Assembly (NCBI GenBank): GCA_018366495.1
Contig: JAGZHZ010000002.1
Location: 1-64,000, forward strand
Origin: Clostridiales bacterium
Lineage (GTDB): Bacteria > Bacillota > Clostridia > Lachnospirales > Lachnospiraceae
DNA length: 64,000 nt
Direction: 5' to 3'
The notes under the pieces are model-generated. The model did not search any database. It was not told where the DNA came from and saw nothing but the letters and a program-made list of their open reading frames with translations. The translations under genes were made by a program, and so were the position numbers. Below are positions 34,913-43,942 of the stretch, piece by piece; position 1 is the stretch's first letter, and each line of letters opens with the position of its first letter.

Positions 34913-35914
34913 TTAATTTTTTTCGACTTTTTTAATATTTTTCCCAGATCTAAACACAGATTTTTTAATATTTTTCCACAGCTCAATCTGAATATTCAAG
35001 CAATTTGCAAAGTCTTCCTCTTGATATTTGACTTTTTTCCTGTTTCTGCAAAGATGAATTCCCTCAAAAAATCCCTTCCAGTATTCTGATGCCAGTCCTT
35101 TTTTCCAAAAAAACAGACCTTTCATACAAAATCCAGCAGTCAAAAATGGAAGATTCCAGAGGATCTGCCATACAGGCATATTTTTATAAATCACATATAC
35201 ATTGTTTCTGGCTGAATGATGGACTTTAAATTTGTTATACTGTGATCCTGTCGTTCCGCTTCCCACATGGTATACTCTTGCTTTTGGAAGAAACCAATTT
35301 TCATATCCATATCTTTTTGCCCTGTATCCCAGATCCAAATCCTCCAGATATGCAAAGTGACTCTCATCAAACAGTCCTATTTTATCTAAGATAGATTTCC
35401 GATAGATGGCAGCGCCTGCACAGGAGGAAAAAATCTTTTTTTCATTATTGTGCTCCCATTCCGGCTCCCCCTTTCCATCGGCAAACGCCCATCCAAGCGC
35501 ACTGTAGAAATCCCCTGCATCATCAATAAGATCTGGATAGTCTTTCTGTATCATTTTTGCCTGACAGGAAAAACAATTTTTATGCCGCCTGATTCCCCTG
35601 AACATTTCTTTTACAAATGTGGCTTCTGCGCGTGTATCGTTATTGAGCAAAAGAATATACGGCGCTTTAGCAGCATGTATTCCTTTGTTGACTGCCCGGC
35701 AGAATCCTTCATTTTTTCTCATTCTGAGAATTTTTACTTCTGGAAACTCTCTTTTCATCATATCGACGCTGTCGTCCTCTGATCCATTATCGACCACAAT
35801 AATTTCAAACTTCCGGAAATCTTGTTGTCTCAGGCTTTTCAGACATTGTCTCAGATATTTTTTTCCATTCCAGTTCGGAATGACTACTGATACCATCAAT
35901 TTTTTTTCTTCCAT
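34913..35914 (-). CDS. GT2 glycosyltransferase, WbbL-like rhamnosyltransferase
   Basis: This 333-residue enzyme begins VSVVIPNWNGKKYLRQCLKS and has LLLNNDTRAE in the metal-binding position. It also carries DESHFAYLEDLDLGYRAKRY, the ED-containing segment typical of the WbbL group (COG1216). WbbL relatives add rhamnose to the first lipid-linked sugar, so a priming role after the WbaP-type enzyme would fit. A basic amphipathic C-terminus may touch the membrane. GAGG lies close to the ATG. The acceptor and sugar are inferred. Confidence 0.82.
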   Translation of the reverse strand: MEEKKLMVSVVIPNWNGKKYLRQCLKSLRQQDFRKFEIIVVDNGSEDDSVDMMKREFPEVKILRMRKNEGFCRAVNKGIHAAKAPYILLLNNDTRAEATFVKEMFRGIRRHKNCFSCQAKMIQKDYPDLIDDAGDFYSALGWAFADGKGEPEWEHNNEKKIFSSCAGAAIYRKSILDKIGLFDESHFAYLEDLDLGYRAKRYGYENWFLPKARVYHVGSGTTGSQYNKFKVHHSARNNVYVIYKNMPVWQILWNLPFLTAGFCMKGLFFWKKGLASEYWKGFFEGIHLCRNRKKVKYQEEDFANCLNIQIELWKNIKKSVFRSGKNIKKVEKN

Positions 35915-35942
35915 CGTGACCTCGATATATTTTTCATCCTTT

Positions 35943-37760
35943 TCAGGATCGTAGCGAATAATCCCATTTTTTCAGGGACAGGTTCGGGTTATAATAAGGA
36001 TCTCCCTTCTTCAGAAGAGTCATCCATTTTTCTTTCATATATTGTATTTCTCCCTGAAAACGTTTTACCTTTTCTTTTGTATCCTCTGCCCCTCTCGTCT
36101 TTGATTCATAATGATACAGTTCCGCATACGGATCGTAGACGACAAGATATCCTTTTTCTCTGACTTTCAGGCAAAAATCTACATCATTAAAGGCCACAGC
36201 CAGTTTTTCTTCAAACCCATGGACTTCCTGGAAGACGTTTTTCTTTACCATCATGCAGGCCGCTGTCACCGCGCTGAGATCCTGCTGAATTCCTGCTTTG
36301 TGGAGATAGCCTGTCCTTCTTCTGTCCATGCCGACGAACATACTGCCGGCAACTCCTCCCATGCCAATCACAACACCGGCATGTTGAATCGTATTATCCG
36401 GATAGTATAGTCTTGCTCCCGCAATCCCTACTTCTGCTCTCTGGCAATGTCCCAAGAGTTCTTCGATCCAGTCGGGCGCGATCACTTCCATGTCGTTATT
36501 CAGACAGATAATATATTCTCCCTTCGCATGAGAAATACCGAAATTATTGATTTTAGAGTAATTAAACGCTTCCTTCCAGTAAAGCACGCGAACATTTCTC
36601 TTTCCGTCAATCTTTTTATAATATTCAAATGTCTCCTGCTTTTCACTGTTATTTTCTACAATCAAGATTTCTATATTTTTATAGGTGCTGATCTCCCAGA
36701 CTGACTCCAGACATTTTTTTAATGTCGAGATTTCGTCTTTGTTTGGAATCACAATAGATACAAGAGGCGTCCCTTCTACCTGATATTTCACCCGATAAAA
36801 TCCATAGTCCTTCGTGTGAAATACTTCTGCCGCTTCCCCTGCACGTTTTAAATGCGCTTCGATCGCCCGCTTTCCAGCCTCAAAAGCGTATAATTTACTT
36901 GCTGGATTATCGGCTGTAGACTGACGGTGCGTTCTCCAGTGATACAAAATTTTCGGAATTCTGACAATCTCTTTGCTATTTTCCACGCATCGGAAAATAA
37001 AATCATAGTCCTGTGCCCCGTCAAATTCTTCCCGAAAGCCTCCGGCTTTTTCTGCGATCGCTCTGCGCACGACAAAGAAATGGCAGATGTAATTGTTTGA
37101 CCGCAGCAGATCCAGATTAAACTCCGGCTTAAAATGAGGCTGAAAATATTCTTTTCCATCGGCAGATATTTTATCTTCGTCCGTGTAGATGATATCTGCT
37201 CGCTTTTCTTTGATTTTTTTCGCAGTCTCAAACAGAACATCTGGCTCCAGAAGATCATCATGATCCAGCAATGCCAGATATTCTCCTGTCGCCATCTGAA
37301 TTGCCGCATTTGTATTCCCGGCAATTCCCATGTTTTTCTCCAGCTTCTGAAAGCGGATTCTCTTATCTCTTTTCTGATACTCTAATATCATCTGCTCTGC
37401 CGTCGTATCGTCTTCACTCCCGTCGGCAATGCACAGTTCCCAATACGGATAACTCTGTCTTCTGACAGAATCAATCATTTTCCGCAAAAATACTTCCGGC
37501 GTCTTATAAACTGGAACTGCTATGCTGATTTTCACCGGATCATCCCAGAAAACGTGTTTTTGTTCTCTCCATTTTTCTGGCGTGACACGATGTTCTAAAA
37601 ACCATTTCTGATAATCTTCACTTGACTTCTCAAAGCGCTCTGCCAGTTTTACAGCAAATTCTTTTGCGCCGTAATGTTTCAAGTAAAGAATCCCTTTTTT
37701 GATTGTATAAGGTGATATTTTTTTTACTGCGTCTTTCCACGCAATGCTATGTCTGCTCAT
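35943..37760 (-). CDS. Tandem-domain GT2 glycosyltransferase
   Basis: This 605-residue protein has two GT-A domains. The first begins near residue 72 (KISIAVPVYKTPEVFLRKM) with ALLDHDDLLEP. The second begins near 335 (PLVSIVIPNKDEISTLKKCL) with ICLNNDMEVI and a FEEKLAVAFNDVDFCLKVRE acid segment. A short N-terminal helical region precedes them. It closely parallels the gene at 43943-45715, and the two may make alternating linkages of one repeat. It belongs to unit A between the sugar aminotransferase and the WbbL-like enzyme. Linkage and sugar are unknown. Confidence 0.85.
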   Translation of the reverse strand: MSRHSIAWKDAVKKISPYTIKKGILYLKHYGAKEFAVKLAERFEKSSEDYQKWFLEHRVTPEKWREQKHVFWDDPVKISIAVPVYKTPEVFLRKMIDSVRRQSYPYWELCIADGSEDDTTAEQMILEYQKRDKRIRFQKLEKNMGIAGNTNAAIQMATGEYLALLDHDDLLEPDVLFETAKKIKEKRADIIYTDEDKISADGKEYFQPHFKPEFNLDLLRSNNYICHFFVVRRAIAEKAGGFREEFDGAQDYDFIFRCVENSKEIVRIPKILYHWRTHRQSTADNPASKLYAFEAGKRAIEAHLKRAGEAAEVFHTKDYGFYRVKYQVEGTPLVSIVIPNKDEISTLKKCLESVWEISTYKNIEILIVENNSEKQETFEYYKKIDGKRNVRVLYWKEAFNYSKINNFGISHAKGEYIICLNNDMEVIAPDWIEELLGHCQRAEVGIAGARLYYPDNTIQHAGVVIGMGGVAGSMFVGMDRRRTGYLHKAGIQQDLSAVTAACMMVKKNVFQEVHGFEEKLAVAFNDVDFCLKVREKGYLVVYDPYAELYHYESKTRGAEDTKEKVKRFQGEIQYMKEKWMTLLKKGDPYYNPNLSLKKWDYSLRS

Positions 37761-37772
37761 GCTTTTTCCTTC

Positions 37773-38909
37773 TTACCTGTTTTCCGAATAAAACTTATGA
37801 ATTTCCTGTGCAACATACTGTCTGTCGCTTTCTTTCATTCCATAGTACATGGGCAGTCTCAACAGACGTTCACTTTCTCTTGTTGTATAGCGGTCTTCCC
37901 CGTAAAAATATCCAAATTTTTTTCCCGCCTCTGAAGAGTGGAGCGGAATATAATGAAAAACACAGTGAATGCCTCTTTCTTTTAAAAAGCAAATCAGTCT
38001 TGTTCTCTCTTCAATATCTTTCGTCTTAATATAATACATATGCGCATTATGAGAAGCATACGGCGGAATATACGGACGTACAATCTGTCCTTTTTCCTCC
38101 AGATCTTTTAAACTCTCATGATAAAAATTCCATGTTGCCATACGGTCATCAAAGATTTGTTCCGCACTTTCCAACTGAGCCCATAAATATGCCGCATTCA
38201 GTTCACTTGGCAAATAGGAAGAGCCAAAGTCCACCCATGTATACTTGTCAATCTCTCCTCTGAAAAATCTGGAACGGTTTGTCCCTTTCTCCCTGAGTAC
38301 CTCTGCCTTTTCTATGTATTCTCTGTCCTGAATCAGGAGCGCTCCTCCTTCACCCATGCTGTAATTTTTTGTCTCATGGAAACTGTAGCATCCAAAATCA
38401 CCGATCGTTCCAAGCGCCTTTCCTTTATAAGAAGATTCGATTCCCTGAGCCGCATCCTCAATCACAAACAGATGGTATTTTTTAGCAATTTCCATAATTC
38501 GATCCATGTCACACGCCACCCCTGCATAATGAACCGGGACAATCGCTTTTGTCTTCTCAGTGATTGCTTCTTCCAAAATGTCCTCATCCAGATTCATAGT
38601 CTCCGGATGAATGTCCACAAAGACCAGCTTTGCCCCTCTCAGCACAAATGCGTCTGCAGTGGAAACAAACGTATAGGATGGCAGAATAACCTCATCTCCT
38701 GGCTGAATCGCAGCCAGATGTGCTGCCATCTCCAATGCATGTGTGCAGGATGTCGTCAGCAGTACTTTTTTTGCCTCGTACCGCTTTTCCATCCATTCGG
38801 AACATTTTTTTGTAAAAGCACCGTCACCGCAGATTTTTCCAGATGATACTGCCTGCTGTATATAGGTCAGCTCTTTTCCCGTGTACGGTGGTATATTAAA
38901 ATCAATCAT
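37773..38909 (-). CDS. wecE: dTDP-4-amino-4,6-dideoxygalactose transaminase-like (WecE family)
   Basis: This 378-residue PLP enzyme of the DegT/DnrJ/EryC1 class has nearly the same length as WecE. It starts IDFNIPPYTGKELTYIQQAV, carries TSCTHALEMAAHLA as the phosphate-binding part, and has the PLP lysine in SFHETKNYSMGEGGALL. FVDIHPETMNLD and EDAAQGIESSYKG are further family motifs. It would aminate dTDP-4-keto-6-deoxyglucose to give Fuc4N for the glycan. The genes that make the keto sugar (rmlA, rmlB) are not in the window and must lie elsewhere. Confidence 0.85.
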   Translation of the reverse strand: MIDFNIPPYTGKELTYIQQAVSSGKICGDGAFTKKCSEWMEKRYEAKKVLLTTSCTHALEMAAHLAAIQPGDEVILPSYTFVSTADAFVLRGAKLVFVDIHPETMNLDEDILEEAITEKTKAIVPVHYAGVACDMDRIMEIAKKYHLFVIEDAAQGIESSYKGKALGTIGDFGCYSFHETKNYSMGEGGALLIQDREYIEKAEVLREKGTNRSRFFRGEIDKYTWVDFGSSYLPSELNAAYLWAQLESAEQIFDDRMATWNFYHESLKDLEEKGQIVRPYIPPYASHNAHMYYIKTKDIEERTRLICFLKERGIHCVFHYIPLHSSEAGKKFGYFYGEDRYTTRESERLLRLPMYYGMKESDRQYVAQEIHKFYSENR

Positions 38910-38978
38910 TTCTCTTTTCCTCCTTATTTACCGTCTGATTTCAAGCCAGACCTGCCTGCTGGCGCTTCCCGCATCAGA

Positions 38979-40331
38979 TTACATATAATAATAAGGAATA
39001 ATCGTTCCGACAAGACTCCAGATCACAATGATTCCCAGCAGAGAAGAAATAAAAATCAGCGTCTTTCTCTGCATCTGTTCTTTGATCAGCTTATCCTTCA
39101 GGATAATCAGCCCTTTTGCAACAAAGTACATCAGTGGAATCAGCATCGGCATACTGTAGCGTCCCTGAGGCTGGTAATCGCTGCTGTACGAATACCAGAC
39201 ATTGAGCATATTTGGTATGATTGCGGAAATCACCATCATCCAGTCGAATAATTTCCATTCCCATGCCTTTTTTTCTTTTTTACCCTGTTTTCTGCCTTTG
39301 ATCCAATCGATCAGATTCCAGATTCCTCCGATCGAGGCAAGCCAGAATAAAACAGTATAAATCGTATAGACCCATCCAGGAAGCATCAGTTCCATATATC
39401 CAAATATTCCAATAAAACTGTTATAAAAAGAGTAAAACCACTGTCCGTCCTCAAACATTTCAAACAGTGACAGCCCATCGTTCATCGGCGTATGACGCAG
39501 AGAAGGTTTCAGGGAAGGAACCGCATATAATTCTGCATATTTTGTGCTTGTTGCCATTCCTAAAAAATCCCCGTCATACAAGATATAGTTGCGCACAAAG
39601 TACCATCCTGTCAAAGTCAGGACAATCGCAGAGATCAAAAGCCCTTTCTTCAGAAGTCCTTTTATTCCCTGCTTTTGATACAGCACTGAGATTCCAAACA
39701 GGAAGATACTGCACAGAATAAAGCCGTAAGAATTGTAATACGTCAGTGTGCAGACAGAAATTCCAAGTGCCAGAATGATACACGATTTCAAGTTCCACTT
39801 CGTCTCCAAACCGAGAATCCATCCATACACAATCACAGCTGTTCCAAACAGCGCCATCGCATCATTGTTAATATAGGAACAGAGAAATACAAACTGAGGC
39901 AGAAAAGCAACCAGTGCAGCAAACAGGCATCTTTCCTCTTTTTTTTGAAAACGCTTTTTTCCGATGAGAACGGTCATTCCCACTACACCAGCGCCGCAGA
40001 TGACACTGACCATTCTGCAGGCATATCGAAATGCTTCATCTGCTTTTGAAAAAATACCGATCACTTTCATAAAGAGCGCACCGACCATTGCTGCAAGCGG
40101 CGGTCCAAATCCGTATGAAATTCCCCACTGTCCGTCACGAATCAGAGGGTCTGCGCCATTTGGAAGTTTTCCATAATTCAGAATGTACGCTGGAATCTGA
40201 AACCGCATCGCCTCATCTGGCGCAGAATCAAACGGAATCACTGCTGCCCAGATTAAAAAAATGGCAAGCATGGCGAGCACGAAACTCCACTCTTTCCAGT
40301 TTTCCCTCCAGTTTATTTCTAATTTTTTCAT
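38979..40331 (-). CDS. DUF2142 polytopic membrane protein, possible GT-C-type transferase
   Basis: This 450-residue protein has about ten to twelve hydrophobic segments. A first extracellular loop carries PFDSAPDEAMRFQIPAYI, the acidic PDE motif of DUF2142 proteins, and a later FLPQFVFLCSYINNDAMAL is also typical. Acidic residues in the first loop recall GT-C glycosyltransferases that use lipid-linked sugar donors. In unit A it could add a side-branch sugar outside the membrane, using the product of the GtrB-like enzyme at 47958. That pairing is inference. Confidence 0.75.
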   Translation of the reverse strand: MKKLEINWRENWKEWSFVLAMLAIFLIWAAVIPFDSAPDEAMRFQIPAYILNYGKLPNGADPLIRDGQWGISYGFGPPLAAMVGALFMKVIGIFSKADEAFRYACRMVSVICGAGVVGMTVLIGKKRFQKKEERCLFAALVAFLPQFVFLCSYINNDAMALFGTAVIVYGWILGLETKWNLKSCIILALGISVCTLTYYNSYGFILCSIFLFGISVLYQKQGIKGLLKKGLLISAIVLTLTGWYFVRNYILYDGDFLGMATSTKYAELYAVPSLKPSLRHTPMNDGLSLFEMFEDGQWFYSFYNSFIGIFGYMELMLPGWVYTIYTVLFWLASIGGIWNLIDWIKGRKQGKKEKKAWEWKLFDWMMVISAIIPNMLNVWYSYSSDYQPQGRYSMPMLIPLMYFVAKGLIILKDKLIKEQMQRKTLIFISSLLGIIVIWSLVGTIIPYYYM

Positions 40332-40351
40332 CGTCTATCCTCTCTATCCTT

Positions 40352-41725
40352 CTAATCAAGATCAAAAAATTTATTCACTTTCTTTTTTATAAACCAACGA
40401 TACATTTTGGTTGACTCAATAAATTTCAGCCTTTCCTGAAGTTTCAGAATTTCCTTTTTCAGCTCTCCGATCTGCTCGCAGCGGCTTTCCAGTTCTACCA
40501 GTTTTCTTGCCAGCTTGTTTTCCGTATCATTGACAAGCCGCGCCATCTCCTGAATCTGATCTTTTTTCAGCTGATCTCTCAGCAGAAACTGAAAATTCAC
40601 TTCTATTTTGTCCCACTTCATCTCAGGATCCATCGGAATCAGGAACATCGGATCATCATTATCAAAAAGATAAATACTGCCTCTGTTCAAAACAGCATTA
40701 TTTTTCAGATCTTTTGGAAAAATTTCTTTTTTTGTCTCTCCGACATACAGATAAATCTTTCCCATCTCAATTTCACACGGTCCGTTTAAAGGATCAAAAC
40801 GAATCATTCCAAGATGCTCATACTTTGTCAGATCCATCACCGCTTTGACTTCTTCATCGGACTCGTCCAGTCTCAGTATCACACTGTCTTCTTCTTTGAA
40901 ATTCATATCCTTGGAAACCAAAATCTGCGTGAACTGGATGCTTCCTCCCTGCAGTCGTTCCCACTCATACGTTTTCTTCTCGTATGGCTTTATAATTTTT
41001 TCGTATGCTTCCTCGCCGCCGTTCACATACGCATTAAAATGTTCATTCATGGACTGATAGATCGTCCTGTCCTCCGCATCCAGATGAAATAATTCATACA
41101 GATTCTCAGGATCTACCAGCTGCGTCAGCTCCTGTCCATGTTTCACATACATCGCCAGAACAGTGCGGTAAAATATAAAATCAACCGGAATCGGAAAAGC
41201 AAATACCCACTCATAGTCAATAATCTGAGGTTTTCCTGTTTTTTCCTCCAGAATAATATTGTCCAGTGTCAGATCAATATTCAGCATTCTGCCTGCTTCT
41301 TTTCCTTCCAGTCCCTGCTGGTCTCCAAATACCTGCCGAAATTCTTCTGTCATCTGAAATTCTTCTGTATCCTGAACGCAGAAATTCCGCACAAAATCCT
41401 GATAATCCTGCAGAAGAATAAAAAACTGGTCAATTCTTTCCTCACGAATCGCCAGCAGCAGTCTGTTGTAAAAAGTATCTCCCTCTATATAGGAAAATAA
41501 AATTTCTTTCCCTGCTTTTTGACACGGCGCATAATATTCACTCCCATGAGCGCGAAAATAAATATAATTCTGATGCATCCGTTCAACATGCTCTTTTGCC
41601 TCGTCATTCAGGGGTCTTTTGGAAACTTTTTTTCCCTCTTCCGTCTCATAGATCGCCGTCTCAATCTGAAAACTTTTTGCTCTTTCTTTCGTAAATTTTG
41701 CATATATTTTTTTCAAGATGATCAC
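40352..41725 (-). CDS. Kinase-like protein with C-terminal coiled coil (WbdD-like capping partner)
   Basis: This 457-residue protein starts at a GTG (41725), 3 bp after the methyltransferase stop. The N-terminal half resembles the aminoglycoside-phosphotransferase/protein-kinase fold: ILFSYIEGDTFYNRLL, then NIDLTLDNIIL in the catalytic-loop position (D and N kept, the usual first His is Asn) and QIIDYEWVF in the metal-binding position. A middle beta-rich region follows. About residues 395-440 form a heptad-rich coiled coil, ending in a basic aromatic tail (YRWFIKKKVNKFF). WbdD of E. coli O9a joins methyltransferase, kinase and coiled-coil ruler in one protein; here they would be split. Confidence 0.65.
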   Translation of the reverse strand: MIILKKIYAKFTKERAKSFQIETAIYETEEGKKVSKRPLNDEAKEHVERMHQNYIYFRAHGSEYYAPCQKAGKEILFSYIEGDTFYNRLLLAIREERIDQFFILLQDYQDFVRNFCVQDTEEFQMTEEFRQVFGDQQGLEGKEAGRMLNIDLTLDNIILEEKTGKPQIIDYEWVFAFPIPVDFIFYRTVLAMYVKHGQELTQLVDPENLYELFHLDAEDRTIYQSMNEHFNAYVNGGEEAYEKIIKPYEKKTYEWERLQGGSIQFTQILVSKDMNFKEEDSVILRLDESDEEVKAVMDLTKYEHLGMIRFDPLNGPCEIEMGKIYLYVGETKKEIFPKDLKNNAVLNRGSIYLFDNDDPMFLIPMDPEMKWDKIEVNFQFLLRDQLKKDQIQEMARLVNDTENKLARKLVELESRCEQIGELKKEILKLQERLKFIESTKMYRWFIKKKVNKFFDLD

Positions 41726-41728
41726 CTT

Positions 41729-42640
41729 CTATTCCTTTCCGATTTCAACAAAAAAGGAATTTGCAAAAAAGTCAAATTTTCCTTCCTCAATCAGCCCCTG
41801 ATATACAGCTGTCTCATCAAACAGTTTCACTCTGCTGTTATCATATGTGTTCAGTGTGCAGACTAAATCCTCCTCTTTCGGAAGATAGTCATCTGAAAAA
41901 ATTTGTCTTGGAAATTTATAATCCGGAAAAGGATAATAAAAGACCATTTTTGAAAAACCTGCCTCCTCAATAATAGAAATCAGTTTGTCTTTTGAGAATG
42001 TTCTCACATGGCTGTCGCCGCTTGGGTAGCCTTCCAGACCCTCAAAATACTTCCCTGTGTGGTCTTCTCTGACTCCTCCCCAGTATTTCAGTCCATATTT
42101 ATTTTCAATCGCCATCAGAATTTTTCCGCCTGGCTTTAACATTTTTCCAACATTTCTCAAAAAATCCGGAAAAGGATTTTCTGTCGCTGTATAATAAGCA
42201 GCATACTCAAATACTCCGATCAGTGTGATGTAGTCAAATTCCTGATTTAGCTCAATATCATTAAAATTTCCAACTACGATATTCAGATTGGAATACTGCC
42301 TGTGGCGCAGTGCATTGATTAAAGATCGGCGTTTTGAAAGGTCCACACAGGTGACAGAGCGTGCCGCCCTGCATAAAGCTCCTGTGACTGCTCCGCATCC
42401 TGCCCCTACTTCAAGTACTCTCGCATCTTTTTCAAACGGATACCATTCTATAATATTTTCCCGTATCGGTGACATATGATATAAGATCGGCCACCGTTTC
42501 TCTTTCTTTAAAATTTTATTCCAGTCTGCATCTTCCTTCACCATATCAAGCATTTCCTGCTCAATATCTCCATCGCTGTATTCGTCATTTCCGGAATAAA
42601 ATGTATAATCCATTGTCACTTTTCCTATTTGTTCCTTCAA
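41729..42640 (-). CDS. Class I SAM-dependent methyltransferase (WbdD-like capping partner)
   Basis: This 303-residue enzyme has the SAM-binding motif VLEVGAGCGAVTGAL, then VTCVDLSKRR and VVGNFNDIEL. MLKPGGKILMAIENKYGLKY closes the Rossmann core. A TTG at 42640 follows AGGAGGG by 7 bases and is the assigned start; an ATG nine codons later (42613) with AGGA is the alternative. It lies 3 bp before the kinase-like gene. Together they resemble the chain-terminating methyl/phosphate cap pair of polysaccharides exported by ABC transporters. The cap model is inference; the methyltransferase fold is clear. Confidence 0.85.
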   Translation of the reverse strand: MKEQIGKVTMDYTFYSGNDEYSDGDIEQEMLDMVKEDADWNKILKKEKRWPILYHMSPIRENIIEWYPFEKDARVLEVGAGCGAVTGALCRAARSVTCVDLSKRRSLINALRHRQYSNLNIVVGNFNDIELNQEFDYITLIGVFEYAAYYTATENPFPDFLRNVGKMLKPGGKILMAIENKYGLKYWGGVREDHTGKYFEGLEGYPSGDSHVRTFSKDKLISIIEEAGFSKMVFYYPFPDYKFPRQIFSDDYLPKEEDLVCTLNTYDNSRVKLFDETAVYQGLIEEGKFDFFANSFFVEIGKE

Positions 42641-42680
42641 AAATCGTCCCTCCTGTCGCTATGCCCCTGCTTCATTTTTT

Positions 42681-43922
42681 TCATTTCAAAATCGTCTTTA
42701 TCTCCTCTATGAAAGAAAATGGATTCGGATTTTCACAGTATTCCTGGTTTCTTTTTCCCAGTGAAACTTCCGGATGATATGCACTGCACAGCTCATACAG
42801 CTTCTGTGCAACCAGATCAGGGCTGATGCTGTTCATGGATACAATATTTTCATTGAAATCTTTTAAATTTTTGTTTGCAAATGTGTTTGTGATCACTTTT
42901 ACCCCAAAAGAAGCCATCTCAAGCGGCGGATAACTCGGATGCGGGGAAGCCATAAGAGAAATTCCAGCATATGACTGTTCCAGCACCTGTGCATATTGTT
43001 CCAGTGTCAGTTTTCCTACTGAACGAACGCTTTTTCCATTTCCAAGTTCAACGCTCTCATGCTGCTCTCCTGCTGAGAGGATTTCCCACTGTGCGATATC
43101 CTCCTGCATCCAGACCCATTTTTTCAGAATTGCGATGATCAGATTAAACGCATTTCGCTCCGTGCCAGGTCTTCCATAAATCAATATCTGTTTCTTTTTT
43201 GAAGCATGACCATCTAACGTGTCAAGATGCTTTTTCAGCGTTCCGTTCAGAACAGGCTCAAACGAAAACATCCATGGAAAATGGTATCCATTCTGAAGAA
43301 AATAATCTCGGAGCAGCCCTGTGTTAAAAACGGCAATCTGAGGGTATTCATCCTTATACGTTGCATCTGCAAGCAGATATCTCGTCGACCACGGATAAAA
43401 TCCAGGCTCGTAATCCTGAATAAAGTTTATAAAAGGTTTCGGACTGATTCCACATTCTTTTTCAAATCTGCGGTATGCTTCCTGAGCGCAGAAAGCGGTC
43501 CACCATCCTGTAAACATAAAGTAATCCTGCTCAGAGACAGGCATACTTTTTCCAAAACGATCGCTGTAAGGCAAAATCTGTCTCGGTTCCTGGCTGTCCT
43601 GATCCGGCTCTACAAATACATAGCGGTCTTTGTACGGCGCTTTTGCAGCATCGCTGGGCGCAGCATCTACCAGAATAATTCTGCTGTCATATCCTGTTTT
43701 TCTGACCAGTTCTTCAAAAAATTTTAATGCTGTCGAAATTCCTCCGAATACATGTTCCGGATTAATTGATGGAACAAGAAGATTCAGTCTTTTGTTTGGA
43801 AAAGAAGTCTTCCTGAACGTATATGGCGTAATCTCGGCCACATTTGTATCCAATGGCGTTGTCTCTTCCACTACCATATTTGCTGCTTTGCGTATCGCAC
43901 GCTTAATCAAATTCTTTTTCAT
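42681..43922 (-). CDS. WsaF-like glycosyltransferase (probable beta-rhamnosyltransferase, GT4 fold)
   Basis: This 413-residue GT-B enzyme matches WsaF-type rhamnan enzymes in layout. NLLVPSINPEHVFGGISTAL opens the N-terminal domain, and LIYGRPGTERNAFNLIIAIL with SYAGISLMASPHPSYPPLEM forms the nucleotide-sugar-binding domain. I start it at the ATG at 43922 (AAGGG upstream, then a basic MKKNLIKRAIRKA helix). The longer frame to 43991 overlaps the preceding gene. WsaF transfers L-rhamnose in Geobacillus S-layer glycan synthesis, so a rhamnose-containing backbone is likely here. Confidence 0.82.
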   Translation of the reverse strand: MKKNLIKRAIRKAANMVVEETTPLDTNVAEITPYTFRKTSFPNKRLNLLVPSINPEHVFGGISTALKFFEELVRKTGYDSRIILVDAAPSDAAKAPYKDRYVFVEPDQDSQEPRQILPYSDRFGKSMPVSEQDYFMFTGWWTAFCAQEAYRRFEKECGISPKPFINFIQDYEPGFYPWSTRYLLADATYKDEYPQIAVFNTGLLRDYFLQNGYHFPWMFSFEPVLNGTLKKHLDTLDGHASKKKQILIYGRPGTERNAFNLIIAILKKWVWMQEDIAQWEILSAGEQHESVELGNGKSVRSVGKLTLEQYAQVLEQSYAGISLMASPHPSYPPLEMASFGVKVITNTFANKNLKDFNENIVSMNSISPDLVAQKLYELCSAYHPEVSLGKRNQEYCENPNPFSFIEEIKTILK

Positions 43923-43942
43923 AATCCCTTTTTCGCTACCTC

